From Malus domestica (Eukaryota > Streptophyta > Magnoliopsida > Rosales > Rosaceae): a stretch of 64,000 nt of DNA. Below the pieces are notes generated by a model. It was not told the DNA's origin and searched no databases. It saw only the letters and a list, made by a program, of their open reading frames with translations. Shown here in pieces: positions 22,781 to 34,381 of this stretch. The stretch lies in the NCBI RefSeq assembly GCF_042453785.1, contig NC_091661.1:28759501-28823500 (forward strand), given 5' to 3'. Positions within the stretch are counted from its first letter, which is position 1, and the number at the start of each line of letters is the position of its first letter. A program made the position numbers and the translations under genes.

Positions 22781-23772
22781 AGGCGCCGGCATCCCACGTG
22801 TCGCGAGTACACCAGTAATCGTCTTCCTCGCGAAGGTCATAATTTTGCTTATTTTCATCCTAACTTCCAAGGCTAATTTCTAACTCAATACTTAAACCAA
22901 ATTCAATGATTCAAAAGCCAACTAGAAACTAGGAATGTGGGGAAAAGGTTTATACTACTTCGGGGTCCAATCGTGGCCTGAGTTGAACGGGGAAACGACC
23001 TAAAAGTGGCCCGATGGTCACGGCCAAACTTTCCAGAATTTTGGAAATTTCTTCCCAACTTTCATAGCTAGTTTCTAATTCAATTCTTAACCAAACTTGA
23101 TGATTGAAAATCCATAATGAAGTTAGAAATCTAGAGAAGAGAGTCATACCCTTAGGAGGCCCAACGAAGATCATAATTGGCCGGCAAATTGGTCTGAAAA
23201 TGGTCAAATGGCCACGAGTCTTGTTTTCTAGAAATCTGGGAAATTTTTCCTAGGTTGCTTCCAAATTACGGTGGTGCTATGGCGAAGCTCACCAAAGAGA
23301 GTTGGAGATGAGAAAGTTATGGTGGTGCTATGGCGAAGCTCGCCAAAGAAGGCAGTAGGTGGTGACGTTTTTTGTTGAACTGGCAGAGAGAGAGAGTTGA
23401 CAGAGATGAGAGAGAAGACACGAGAAAGTTCTCGAGGGAGAGATCACAAAGGGGAAAAGAAAAGGGCACCAGAAATAGGGTGCCACGTGTCAGTCATGTG
23501 GTGTCCAAAGTGGAGAAATATCTCCATTTGTGAACTTACCAAAATACCCTTACATTTGAATTCCACAATATCCCCGTTGTTGCTCCAAATTCAAATCCGC
23601 TTATGCCCACGCGTTCGTATCGTCGAGTACTACCCAATTACGCTAAAAAAAAATCATACGTTTCTCTAGACGATGATTAACTGAAATCAAAGTCCTGGCC
23701 TCTAGGGGCATTTTCTTCGATTCCCTCGATTAAAATAAATAAAAACATAATTTCAAGGATGGGTTGTCACAC
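22781..23772 (-). mobile_element. LTR fragment, Gypsy-like
   Basis: The right edge reads GGATGGGTTGTCACA, which on the minus strand is TGTGACAACCCATCC. This is the same style of LTR start as the LARD here (TGTAACAACCCGTCC). It abuts LRR coding sequence at 23773. No matching TG/CA end or target duplication was found on the left, so it is truncated or rearranged. A duplicated 'ggtggtgctatggcgaagct' lies at about 23269 and 23321. Confidence 0.6.
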
Positions 23773-24760
23773 CTATCTTTCTGGTTGCTCAATGCTTGAG
23801 AAGTTTCCAAATTGTTCAGAAGTTATGGAGAAGGTATCAGGGCTTTATTTAGATAGGAATGCAATTAAAGAATTGCCTTCGTCAATTAATATACTCATAG
23901 GCCTTACTGTTTTGGATCTAAGAGGCTGTCGAGAACTCAAGATCCTGTCGAGCAGCATTCATATGAGATCTTTTCAAACCCTTAATATTTTTGGTTGCTC
24001 AATGCTTGAGAAGTTTCCAGATATTTCAGATGTTATAGAGAAGCTATCAGAGCTTCATTTATATAAGATTGCAATTAAAGAACTGCCTTCGTCAATTAAT
24101 AAACTCACATGCCTTACTATATTGGACCTAAGAGGCTGTTGAGAACTCAAGAGCCTACCGAGTAACATTCATATGGGATTTCTTCAAACCCTTAATCTTT
24201 CTGGTTGCTCAAACCTTGAGAAGTTTCCTGATATTTTAGATGTTACAGAGAAGCTATCAAATCTTTATTTAGTTGGGACTGCAATTAAAGAACTGCCTTC
24301 GTCAATTAATATACTCACGGGCGTTACTGTTTTGGATCTAAGAGGCCGTCGAGAACTCAAGAGCCTACTGAGCAGTATTTATATGATCTCTTCAAACCCT
24401 TAATCTTTCTGGTTGCTCAATGCTTGAGAAGTTTCCAAATATTTCAAATGTTATGGAGAAGCTATCAGAGCTTGATTCAGATGAGACTGCAATTAAAGAA
24501 CTGCATTTGTCAATTAATAAACTCACAGGCCTTACTATTTTGGACCTAAGAGGCTGTTGAGAACTCAAGAGCCTGCCGAGCAACATTCATATGGGATATC
24601 TTCAAACGCTTAATCTTTCTGGTTGCTCAAACCTTGAGAAGTTTCCAGATATTTCAGATCTTATGGAGAAGCTATCAGAGCTTTATTTAGTTGGGCCTGC
24701 AATTGAAGAACTACCTTCGTCAATTAGAAATCTTTAGGGGCTTGTTACGTTGAACTAAGC
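23773..24760 (+). pseudogene. Orphan LRR relic of a TNL
   Basis: About four and a half of the same 210-bp units as TNL1 are present (SGCSMLEKFP at about 23785, then at 23995, 24205, 24415 and 24625). Stops follow DLRGC at 24142 and again near 24558, frames shift near 24385, and the final unit ends at a stop within RNL (24735). There is no TIR or NB-ARC upstream; an LTR fragment directly abuts it. It may act as sequence donor to TNL1 by gene conversion. Confidence 0.9.
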
Positions 24761-25162
24761 GATTGCAAAAGCCTCAAGATACATAATCTCATTTTGTTTA
24801 TTAGTGGAACTTCCTCGATGTCCTCGAACTGGATGTAGGCTTACACCGAACCAGTATAAATCTTTTGTGTCAGTTTGAATTGTTTGTTTTGTCATATTTT
24901 TTCCGTTTTAGTTTATTGGTTTCAAATTAGCGCTTCCGCACAACACTCTGAACCCCAGTGAAGGTGGAGAGGAGCTTGTTGTATTTGGAAGTTCCAATTT
25001 AGATAATTTGAGTCATCCAATCTAACATTGACAAAGGTGGAGAGGAGCTTGTTGTAATGTTAATTCAACATTAGAACAAGAGAAATAGCTCGATGTGCTG
25101 AAATTGAAGAATTCAGTTGCAAGCAACACATTTATGTTGCCCATCAGAACAAGATTAAGTAG
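24761..25162. repeat. Copy of TNL1 3' flank
   Basis: It matches 19848-20145. A small internal duplication is present ('ggagaggagcttgttgta' at 24968 and 25040). There is no coding sequence. Confidence 0.6.
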
Positions 25163-26345
25163 AATAGTTAAGTTTTTAGTTGCCCAATCCATATGAATTT
25201 AGAATATGGAGGACGTGTTTCTGCATTGTTTTCAAATGTCCTAAGCACTTTGTAGAGCTGTAGTAACTTTGCAGCCACAAGACACCAATACCAAGTACCC
25301 TTAATCACTCTTCCAGATGTCTCAGATACTCTTCGTGTTGACATAAACGAGATATTTTTCAGTATGCTTGGCATACGGCTTGGTACACCGAGTTTAAAAA
25401 TATAATTGGTTAGAAGCTTGAAAAAAAAAATTATAACGAATTGTATCATTAATTCTTGGTATACTTGAGTAGTGTGCCGGCCACACGAAAAAACTTCTTG
25501 ACATGAACACAACCCTTAGTTACTCATAAGAATACAAAGTTTACATGAAAGAAAAAAAATCAAACTTATCATTTCACATTGAACTTAAATGACTTGCACA
25601 CGAGTTACCTAATTACGCGATTGTGTAAGCATGCTAAATAGTACATCACTTTCGCATTAGGTGGGTTGGATGGAAACACAAACTTTAATTAACCATGTTA
25701 AATGGGTCAACACGATTATGCCCAACTAAAACAAAAATTTATTTTTTGTCCTTTTCAAGTCGGATCATCGAATCTATGGAAAATTGCTACCTCTACTCTT
25801 TCTTAGCACTTTCTACCCAAATTCAAATATAAACAATGAAAGCTACATCCGAACAAAAATACAATAACAGGTACATCATCCAATAACTTTCATATTTTTA
25901 ATAGAAAATATGACGAATTGTAATCATAATTTTTGGTGTACCGATTAGTGTGCCGGCCACACAAAAAAACTTCTTGACATGAACACAATCAAAAGGCGTT
26001 GACTTAAATGACTTGCACATGAGTTCTCTAGTTACGCAATTGTGTAAGCATGCTGAAGGGTACGTCACTTTCGAATTAGGTGGGTCGGATGGAAACACAA
26101 ACTCTTATTAACCATGTTAAATGGGTCAACACGATTACGCCCAACTCAAACAAATTTATTTTTTGTCTTTTTCAAGTTGGATTATCGAATCTGTCTAAAA
26201 TTGTTACCTCCACTCTTTCTTGGCACTTTCTACCTAAATTCGAGCAAAAACAATGAAGGATACATCCGAACAAAAATACAATAAAAGGTATATCATCCAA
26301 CAACTTTCATATTTTTAATAGGAAAAACGCTCATGTAAGTGGCAT
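25163..26345. repeat. TNL-cluster flanking segment, copies 3 and 4 in tandem
   Basis: Bases 25163-25908 match 1-760, and about 25910-26345 repeats the second half of the same block. The joint lies after 'tttttaatagaaaa'. No genes are present. Confidence 0.72.
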
Positions 26346-26817
26346 TTTACTACAATAGTATAGTTGAGTGTTATCCTTGTACCACGGTGTGAGTTCAAAC
26401 ATTGTTGGCTTCCTAGGTCCATCTCCAATGAAGAGGGCTAGATGTCCAAAAGCTAAAAAATAGTCTGCTTTGTTCAAAAATCAATCTCGAACTAATGGTT
26501 GGACTATAATCTGTGGAGCTCATCAAACCATTTTTCTGGCCGAAGGAGTTGAGTTAAATTAATTGATTCAAATTCAACTGAAAACTTAAAACTAATAAAT
26601 TATTAAACTAACTATGTTTAGCCTCTTTCAATTAGAAATGGTATATGAATATGACCTGATATTTTTTATTTAAAAATAATATTTTATACAGCTATAAATC
26701 TAAATGGGGCTATGATTAGCGCGAAAAGAAAAAAAAAGCACACACATTATTCTCGTCATCGACTCATTGACTTTGTTAGGCTACATTTTTATCCTGCAAT
26801 GGGTTTTTTTTTTTTTT
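26346..26817. other. Spacer, no gene seen
   Basis: This is AT-rich sequence with T and A runs. The 26740-26790 part resembles 27230-27270, again TNL upstream text. Confidence 0.4.
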
Positions 26818-26920
26818 TGGAGGGTTGGTGTGGAAGGATGGAGTGCACTGGGTGAGAAGCCCTATTATTGTAGTGTCGATGCCACCACTATAAATCCTGC
26901 ACTGGATTTATTTTTTAATT
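26818..26920 (+). pseudogene. Subtilase extreme 3' end relic
   Basis: It matches 2038-2130 of the first subtilase relic. GGLVWKDGVHWVRSPI is readable, then the stop and 3' flank ('aaatcctgcactgg'). Only about 30 codons remain. Confidence 0.85.
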
Positions 26921-27437
26921 AAAAAAAAAATTTTTAGTCGTTAAATAATTACGATGTGTATTTTTATTGAGTAAACAGGTTTTGTAGCTAATAGCATATG
27001 TATCAAAGATTTCATAGTAGGATCGTTACCATCGAAACATAAACTCTTATTAACTATGTTAAATGGCTTATGCCCAAATTAAACAAATTTATTTTTTGTC
27101 CTTTTAAAGTCGCATTGTCCTGTCTAAAATTGTGGACCCTACTCTTTCTTGCACTTTCTTTCTACCTCAATCGAAGAAATACAATGGAAAGTATCATCGA
27201 ACAACTTTCATATTTTTAATAGAAAAACGCGCATTATCATCGTCACTGTCTCATTAACTTTCTTTGGCTACATTTTTTTCCTCCGCCTGAGAGAAAGCAT
27301 GTTTTGATCGAGGCCACTCATCTCCCTATCGATCGGACCATATTTTCCGGTCAACAATTGTTTCAGTTCGGGGTACAGTTTTCCAGTAATCGTTGAACTC
27401 CTAGCTCCAACAATCGAGTATTGCAGTTCTTACATAA
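26921..27437 (+). promoter_or_regulatory. Upstream region of tandem-TIR gene A
   Basis: Bases 27040-27250 are a fifth, shorter copy of the cluster flank. The following 180 bases run without interruption into the TIR start at 27438. This shows that the repeated block is the native TNL upstream region. No exact promoter element was fixed. Confidence 0.45.
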
Positions 27438-29183
27438 ATGGCTGTTTCTTCTTCTTCTTCAGTATCTGACGTCCGTCGTTGGAAATATGATGTCTTCGTC
27501 AGTTTCGGACACCAAGACACCGGCAGGGATTTTGTCAGCCATCTGATCAGAGCTTTCAATCAGAAATCAATCAGTACACCCGTGGATGCTGAAGGTATTT
27601 GCAGAGACGACTGCCCTTCGGAGGAGCTCCCAGACGCCGTCCAACATTCGAGGCTTTTTATTGTAGTTTTTTCTAAAGGATACGCTGATTCCAGATGTCG
27701 CCTCGAAGAACTGGTCCAAATGCTGAACTGCGTGGATAAAAATAACCAGAAGTTGTTGCCCGTTTTCTATAGAGTAGATCCGTCTGATGTTCGTAGAGCC
27801 ACCGGAGCTTTTGCGGAAGCTTTTCAGAAATACGAGTGCAATCGCGTCGACGAGGAAGAGGTGCCGAGATGGAGATCCGCTCTAACTAGTGCCAGCAATT
27901 ATTTTGGCTGGTATCTCCCATATTATAGGTAATTTTAATTAAAATTTTCACATCCTATTATATGTATATGTTAAATTTAATGATTCAAACCATTTATATA
28001 CCATTCAGGCCTACACAATGATCATTTTTATAAAAAATCAACCTCTAAAAAAAAAAGATTAATGGGGTTGAAGGTACGGGGAGAACTTCATAGTGGTCAC
28101 TTTATAATTTGCTGGAAGAACATGAATGGGGTCTAATTAATCTAATTTGTAGCAAAAACGATTATTAATGTGTAAACCACGAGCTGGTGAGGAGCCTGAC
28201 TTGTGGCCAACGGGAGGCTGAAATGCCTCTGTGAGTCTTCCGGCCAACGGAAGATGTGGATAACCGTGGCTTGCCACCTGTTGTCCCCCCATTTTAAAAA
28301 GAAAAAATAAAAATAAAAAGGATCATGAATGATGTAATATTACAACATATAGCCAGTGAAGTTACCTAAGAGATCCCTCAATAGAGAGAGACCGTATATA
28401 CTACTTGAGGAAATAATGCAGTACTGTTTTTCAAATTTCACATCCACAGGAATGAAGCCGACGTGATCGAGGAAATCGTACAAAGTGTTTTTGATAAATT
28501 GATCTGCTTCTCATCGTATGGCAGTCGTCGGAAATATGATGTATTTCTCAACTTTAGAGGTACAGACACTCGCAAGAGTTTTGTCGTCCATCTCTACAAA
28601 GCTCTGTATCTAAAAGTAATCAACACCTTCATGGATGGTGAAGAGTTAGAAAAGGCAACAGCATTTCGGATCTCCTGAATTCTATCAAAGAGTCGCGAGT
28701 TTCGATTGTTGTATTTTCTGAAGACTACGCTTCTTCCAAATGGTGCTTAAAAGAACTCGTTCAGATCCTCGAATGCAAGGATAAACAAAATCAGATAGTG
28801 GTGCCCGTTTTCTACCGAGTTGATCGATCTAAAGTTTGTAAACCGGAAGCTTTTACTAAACACGATAGCGATCCTAGGGTGGAGAAGGAAGAGTTGCAGA
28901 TCTGGATGTCCGCTCTAACTAAAGCCACCAAGTTACCTCCACATCGCTGGGATCAACAAAATTACGAGTAATTTTTGCTTAATTAGGTTCTTAATTTTTT
29001 TTAATTTCCTATTAAGGGGTTGAGCCCTTCACAACATTTAGTTTAATTTGATTTGGTGTCAGTATATATATATATATACACACACACATTCTCGTACCAA
29101 TACTGTTTTTCATATTCCGCAGGGACGATGCCAAGCTTATTGAGGACATTGTACAACATATTGGAGCCTGCCTGCACAAATGA
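27438..29183 (+). pseudogene. Tandem-TIR gene A, frameshifted
   Basis: Exon 1 (27438-27928) encodes a full TIR: YDVFVSFGHQDTGRDF, IVVFSKGYADSRCRLEELV (Glu kept, WC changed), VLPVFYRVDPSDVR. Intron, acceptor at 28449. Exon 2 (28450-28967) starts with the linker normally opening a TNL NB-ARC exon (NEADVIEEIVQSVFDKL) and then, instead of a P-loop, a second TIR (YDVFLNFRGTDTRKSF, SEDYASSKWCLKELV, VVPVFYRVD). One A is missing near 28652 (ELEKATAF for the usual ELEKGNS), so TIR2 is out of frame. Exon 3 (29123-29183) has the linker again, DDAKLIEDIVQHI, then stops. Splice phases agree. It is a sister of the gene at 35810. Confidence 0.85.
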
Positions 29184-29748
29184 ATCGGCTTCACCGTTTA
29201 ACATATTTCAAATGGGACATGTATCACCAAGTGCGTGTGTATTTTTGTTTTGGCGGATGATTTCACAGTTTGTAATTGCCTCTGTAGGGTTTATACTGTT
29301 ACACAGAACAGTCTCTTTTGATCATTCAAAGGTTATTTCTCTAATAAACTTGTCAGCAGATCATACATATTATTATGTGTCATAAATGTGACATATCATA
29401 GATCTTTACTAAATGTAACATTAGAATTTATATATTATTATGTGTCATAAAGTTTTGATTTAGTAAACTTGTAAGTGGATCATACTTTTGGACATTAGCT
29501 AATAAATCAATAGTTTGTCGTAATTTTTTTAATCAATGTACAATTCTGAATCAACTCATACGATGTAGCCCATTGAAGATTTCCCAAACTAATACAATTG
29601 TTTGACATGGTACCGAAGTCATTTGATTTGAAACGTGTAGACTTTGCATTTAGTACTTACATGATTTTGAAACATTAATGTTTTGTCCTTTTTTTAATGA
29701 AAATTAGAATAGTTATTGTTTAGGGTAGAAAATTTGGTATATGTGGAG
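29184..29748. other. 3' flank with short LRR remnant
   Basis: Bases 29163-29215 resemble TNL1 18391-18445 (codons for LPAEMNWLHWLT), so the end of an LRR exon is fused to the linker exon. The rest is AT-rich with no gene. A TA/CA microsatellite lies in the intron at 29063-29088. Confidence 0.55.
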
Positions 29749-29757
29749 AGGGTGTGG

Positions 29758-29926
29758 AGAGATTTTTCAATGTGACCCATATACGAAATGGTACATCACG
29801 TGTCACTATACAAATGATGAGATATGTGTGTTAAAAAGTTAATAACTTAAAAAATGCAATTTCCCACCACTTATATAAAAACACGTGATGTACCACTCGT
29901 GTTTTGGTTACAATGAAAAATTTCTC
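29758..29926. mobile_element. Mutator-type MITE, 169 bp
   Basis: The terminal inverted repeats of about 45 bp begin GAGAGATTTTTCA and end TGAAAAATTTCTC. A perfect 9-bp target duplication GAGGGTGTG lies at 29749-29757 and 29927-29935. Nine-base duplications are typical of Mutator-like elements. It is non-coding. Each arm has a CACGTG core. Confidence 0.88.
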
Positions 29927-30273
29927 GAGGGTGTGAGGGTAAGTTCAGATAAGTTAGGTGGATGTTTTCAGCAGGGATCAGTGTTCAACAAATAATGGGG
30001 TGTTATTAAAATCAGCCTTCTAGTCTCCACTAGCAATTAAGCCCCGCGCGATGCCGCAGGTTTTAACACCGTTTAAGGTCATATTATTTTACATATAATA
30101 TGTTTACACTGAGAGAGACTATTTTAAAGTGTTATTTACAAAGAGATGATACTATTTACCAACTCAAATCACACTGACGGTGTTTGTACTATACTTGACC
30201 AATCCCGAAACTACCGAGTACCGGTCAACGTTATACCGTCAAGGACCCAGAAGAGCTTCCCTTCAACCAGGAG

Positions 30274-30375
30274 GCCAATCACAATGCGACACGTGTCGAC
30301 ATCAGAAGCCAATCACAGCACGACACGTGTCAACATCATAAGCCAATCACAACACGACACGTGTCAATGTTATAA
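30274..30375 (+). promoter_or_regulatory. Three 34-bp CCAAT/G-box repeats in left LTR
   Basis: Three tandem 34-bp units start at 30274, 30308 and 30342. Each has GCCAATCACA followed by the palindrome GACACGTGTC, which contains CACGTG (bZIP/bHLH G-box). A TATAAATAG box follows at 30396-30404. This looks like an enhancer plus core promoter. Confidence 0.7.
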
Positions 30376-31049
30376 CAAAACTAGAAACCCTCTTCTATAA
30401 ATAGGGATCATTCTCATACAATAATCTCTAATGTCATTTTGTACTAAACTATTCACTAGAACTCACAAAAGGAGAGCTTGAACCTATGTATTTGTGTAAA
30501 CCCTTCACAATTAATGAGAACTCCTCTACTCCGTGGACGTAGCCGATCTGGGTGAACCACGTACATCTTGTGTTTGCTTCCCTGTCTCAATTCATTTACG
30601 TACTTATCTTCACTAGTGATCGAAGCAACCAAGCGAAGGTCACAAAACCTGACACTTTCTGTTGTACCAAAGTCCTCGCTGATTTTGTGCATCAACATTT
30701 GGCAAGCCCGAAACTACAAGTAAGCTTCAAGTGAAATTGATACATTACCTTGTGCATCTTCATCAGTTAAAGATACCACCCCTGGATGGAGGAAAAGTAC
30801 TTCCAGAGAAGATGCCACATCTACATATGAGACAGATAAGGCAAGTGAAAATGATACCACACCTCGGTACTTAGAAGTTTCGTGATTACTTAGCGACTTG
30901 GATCTTGCAAGTCCCCAACCGAGGAGCTTCCCTCACTCGGGAGCTTAAGGGAGCACTGTTTGTACCATACTTGACCAATCCCGAAACTACTGAGCACCGG
31001 TCAACGTTATACCGTCAAGGACCCAGAAGAGCTTCCCTTCAACCAGGAG

Positions 31050-31151
31050 GCCAATCACAATGCGACACGTGTCGACATCAGAAGCCAATCACAGCACGAC
31101 ATGTGTCAACATCATAAGCCAATCACAACACGACACGTGTCAATGTTATAA
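31050..31151 (+). promoter_or_regulatory. Same CCAAT/G-box repeats in right LTR
   Basis: This is the second copy of the triple repeat. The middle unit has GACATGTGTC, one base away from the palindrome. TATAAATAG lies at 31172-31180. It could drive transcription into 31.5 kb onward. Confidence 0.65.
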
Positions 31152-31473
31152 CAAAACTAGAAACTCTCTTCTATAAATAGGGATCATTCTCCCACAATAA
31201 TCTCTAATGTCATTTTGTACTAAACTATTCACTAGAACTCACAAAAGGAGAGCTTGAACCTATGTATTTGTGTAAACCCTTCACAATTAATGAGAACTCC
31301 TCTACTCCATGGACGTAGCCGATCTGGGTGAACCACGTACATCTTGTGTTTGCTTCCCTGTCTCTATTCATTTACGTACTTATCTTCACTAGTGATCGAA
31401 GCAACCAAGCGAAGGTCACAAAACCTGACACTTTCTGTTGTACCAAAGTCCTCGCTGATTTTGTGCATCAACA

Positions 31474-33900
31474 GACAGTATGCTTTTTGAGCAAATTCTC
31501 GACAAACTTGAACAGTGAAATGGACAAATCAATAGGTCGTAGGAGATGAATGAAATTTCAAATTAATTTACCATGAATGGATTAATGAAGAATCAATAGA
31601 AACGGTAAACATGGTAGTCATACATATTAGGAAGCTATCCATCTATAAGCCAGCCCTCATTAATTCATCCGCTTCCACTATTCTTCTAGTGACTGATAAA
31701 GAAAGCGAAGCTGCCAGCTCTGCTGTAGTTCCTGTAAGTACTCCCTTACCATATGAGCAATAAAGTCTTTTAAAAGGAATCCTAATTTTCTCAACATAAA
31801 AGAAAACTATAAAAGCATTACTAATGACTATATCTGCAATCATGTTGGTATTGATAGACTTGCATGTTTTAATTTATTGCCATTGTCATAAACTTGGTGT
31901 TTTCCTAAAGTATAGTGCTTCAAATGTTGAAAAGTTAACATGGTTTTCACACAGTAAGCAGACAACTTCAATCTACATTTCCTTCCATAATGCACTATCA
32001 ATTAAAGTCCTACTCAAGACTAAAATTAAAAATCCTATTTATACAATGCCAAAATATGCAGATATTCAAGTTGAATAAAGGGTTTATTTAAAAACTAATA
32101 TTACTATTTTCTTAATTTATACAATGCCAAAATCAAATATGCAGATATTCAAATTGAACAAAAGGGTTTATTTAACAACTGATATTACTATTTTCTTAAT
32201 GAGGTGTGAAGAAATAGCTATTGATTTGGCAAACAATGAAATGAATGCTATTTAAAAACTGATATTACTATTTAGAGTGCCTTACTTTTCAATATCTATT
32301 TTCTTAATGCTAGAATTTAGAGTGCCTTACTATTTTCTTAATGAGGTGTTAATGAGGTGTGAATAGTATTCAAATATCTATTTAGAGTGAGGCACTCAAT
32401 ATCTATTTTCTTACTGTTCAATATCTATTTAGAGTGCCTTACTATTTTCTTAATGAGGTGTGAATAGTATTCAAATCACTATAATATCTCAAATCATATT
32501 GAACAGTAAGGCACTCTAAATTCTACTTCTTAAAAACTCCTTTTGATTTGGCAAACAAGGAAATGAATGCTAAAATGAGTTGTGAAGAAACAGCTATTGT
32601 ATTATAAGTCACTTCTAGCAGTTAAACGAATTATATCAAAACTGGATGATTTCTCACATCTAGAAACATGAAATAATTAATGTTAGAAATACTAATCAAA
32701 ACGTGTTCATACCAACAAGCAAAATTGAAATCACTAATCTGTATATTATAATAAAGTAATGAAGTTTTGAATATATTTATGTTTATTGCAAACTCAAGTA
32801 CAACACAATCAAAGATAAATGGAGTCCAAATCCTAACCTTGGTCCACAATCATTTCAACAATATCATATGAAAAAGCCAGATCAGACTTGTTCGAAAGAG
32901 TCAGCACTCTCCTTGTATTCATATAACTTAAAAACATCTGCCATATCAATGTATGTATCCATTTTAGTTTCTATTATTTACACATTTGACTTAAGATATG
33001 CTAATATTACTGTCAATTGAAAATCGAAAAATTTCAAGCATATGAGAATTGGCCAATGCAACACTGAAGGTCCCCTCAGACTGAACAGAAAGCTTATTCC
33101 AAGAAGTTACCTTATTTTTTGAATGCTTATTCTTTACATATAATAAGTCAGTAACCAAAGTCATCACAAAATAACACTCTCTATCATAATTAAAATAATA
33201 ATATAATAGTAATAATAGCAGAAGCCTTGGCCCTGAGCATGCTGCTTGGTAATATGCATTAGTTGGCCCTGAGCATGCTGTTAGTTGGTTATATGTATCA
33301 ATTGTCAGTCGTTCATATGTTGATTGTAAATTTTTTATTGTTCAGTGATGTCATGTTTACAAATGGAATTAATTGAAAATTGAGGAGAACTCTTTCTCAA
33401 CTACAAAGGATGAAATAAATGAAACAAAAACTAAATAGAAATAATTTTGCTTGTCCCAAAACAAATTTTGGATCAAAGCACAATGGAGAAATATGAAAGG
33501 AAAACTAACTACTTGTACTCAATTGTTTAGGTGGGTGCCCCAGAAGTGGAGAGATTTTCCAGGGCATTTCAAAGATACCCAAATTTCAATATTATTATGG
33601 ATCAAACAATGCAATGAACACACACATTGCATATACAATGAGGACATTACAGAGTACATGATCATCGAGAGAGACCAACAAAGGCGATTGGTTACTTGAC
33701 CAAGAAATATATCGAATCAAAATTCAAATGGAAGGCTTCACATCAACCGACATAAACAACTAACAATCCAAGGGTACTGATATAGCTACAACGGGAACGA
33801 CTCCAAAACCCAGAACTTCAAACGTAAAATTAAAAAAATTCATCAAAATTTGACTACAACCCAATTATATTAAATCACAAATTTGATGCATATTTGGACA
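31474..33900. other. AT-rich region, no confident gene
   Basis: Most is AT-rich without long ORFs. Bases 31640-31731 read on the plus strand as a possible exon (INSSASTILLVTDKESEAA, ending before GTAAGT). A minus-strand stretch at 32905-32835 reads RVLTLSNKSDLAFSYDIV. Neither is recognised, and their opposite strands argue against one gene. Confidence 0.35.
32040..32480. repeat. Degenerate tandem repeats
   Basis: 'atatgcagatattcaa' recurs at 32055 and 32138. 'tattactattttcttaat' and 'tttagagtgccttactat' recur several times to 32470, partly inverted ('agtaaggcactctaaa' at 32505). This looks like a decayed minisatellite. Confidence 0.6.
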
Positions 33901-33919
33901 TGAAAGAGATCTAGAAGGT

Positions 33920-34381
33920 ACCTGAGGTGATGGACAATGGTTTGAGACCAACCTTGATGTTGGACGTTGCCAGAATTGTCTGATTCATGTCGGAAAATTC
34001 AAACTCGAACCAAGCTCATAGGTTCTAGGGAGATGATGTTGTGAAAAGCGTGTCAATTTCCCCAAGAAAAAGCGGAAATCTACAATCGGACACACGAAAA
34101 GAAGAAAATGATGAACTATTAAAGCAAAAAACAAAATGTTGAGAGAGATGAGAACGGACCTTGGAATCGAGGACACATGGGGGAATTCCGCCGAAGGTTG
34201 GAGTGGAGGAGGAGCAGAAGGATGGGTGGTGGGTGGTGGGTGGTGGGTGGCGTCTTCCTTCGTCTTCATCCAAGGTAAGAGAGGGCAGCTGTTTTCGTAT
34301 GCCCTTTGAGCAGAAGGTTTTCACTGGAAAGGTAGTCGAATAGGAAGGAAGAAGTGAGGAGGAAGGGGAGTGCGATCTCAC
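33920..34381 (-). other. Possible minus-strand gene fragment, unidentified
   Basis: On the minus strand a Ser/Pro/His-rich frame (34381-34160) ends at a possible donor (TTCCAAG|GTCCG). An acceptor-like CCCTAG near 34025 is followed by a short frame MNQTILATSNIKVGLKPL, which ends at CAG|GTACC (33922). This could be a 5' exon pair of an unknown gene or captured sequence. 'gggtggt' repeats inflate the proline/threonine content. No family is recognised. Confidence 0.25.

Larger units (their letters stand above)
30181..31473 (+). mobile_element. Short non-coding LTR retrotransposon (TRIM/SMART type)
   Basis: Two 517-bp LTRs (30181-30697 and 30957-31473) start TGTTTGTAC and end GCATCAACA. They surround only 259 bp. 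Purine-rich AAGGGAGCAC adjoins the right LTR, giving plus orientation. Flanks are GACGG and GACAG, a 5-bp duplication with one change. The LTRs differ at only a few bases. The internal part has no protein domain, so the element depended on enzymes from another element. The ORFs across the LTRs are not genes. Confidence 0.88.
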
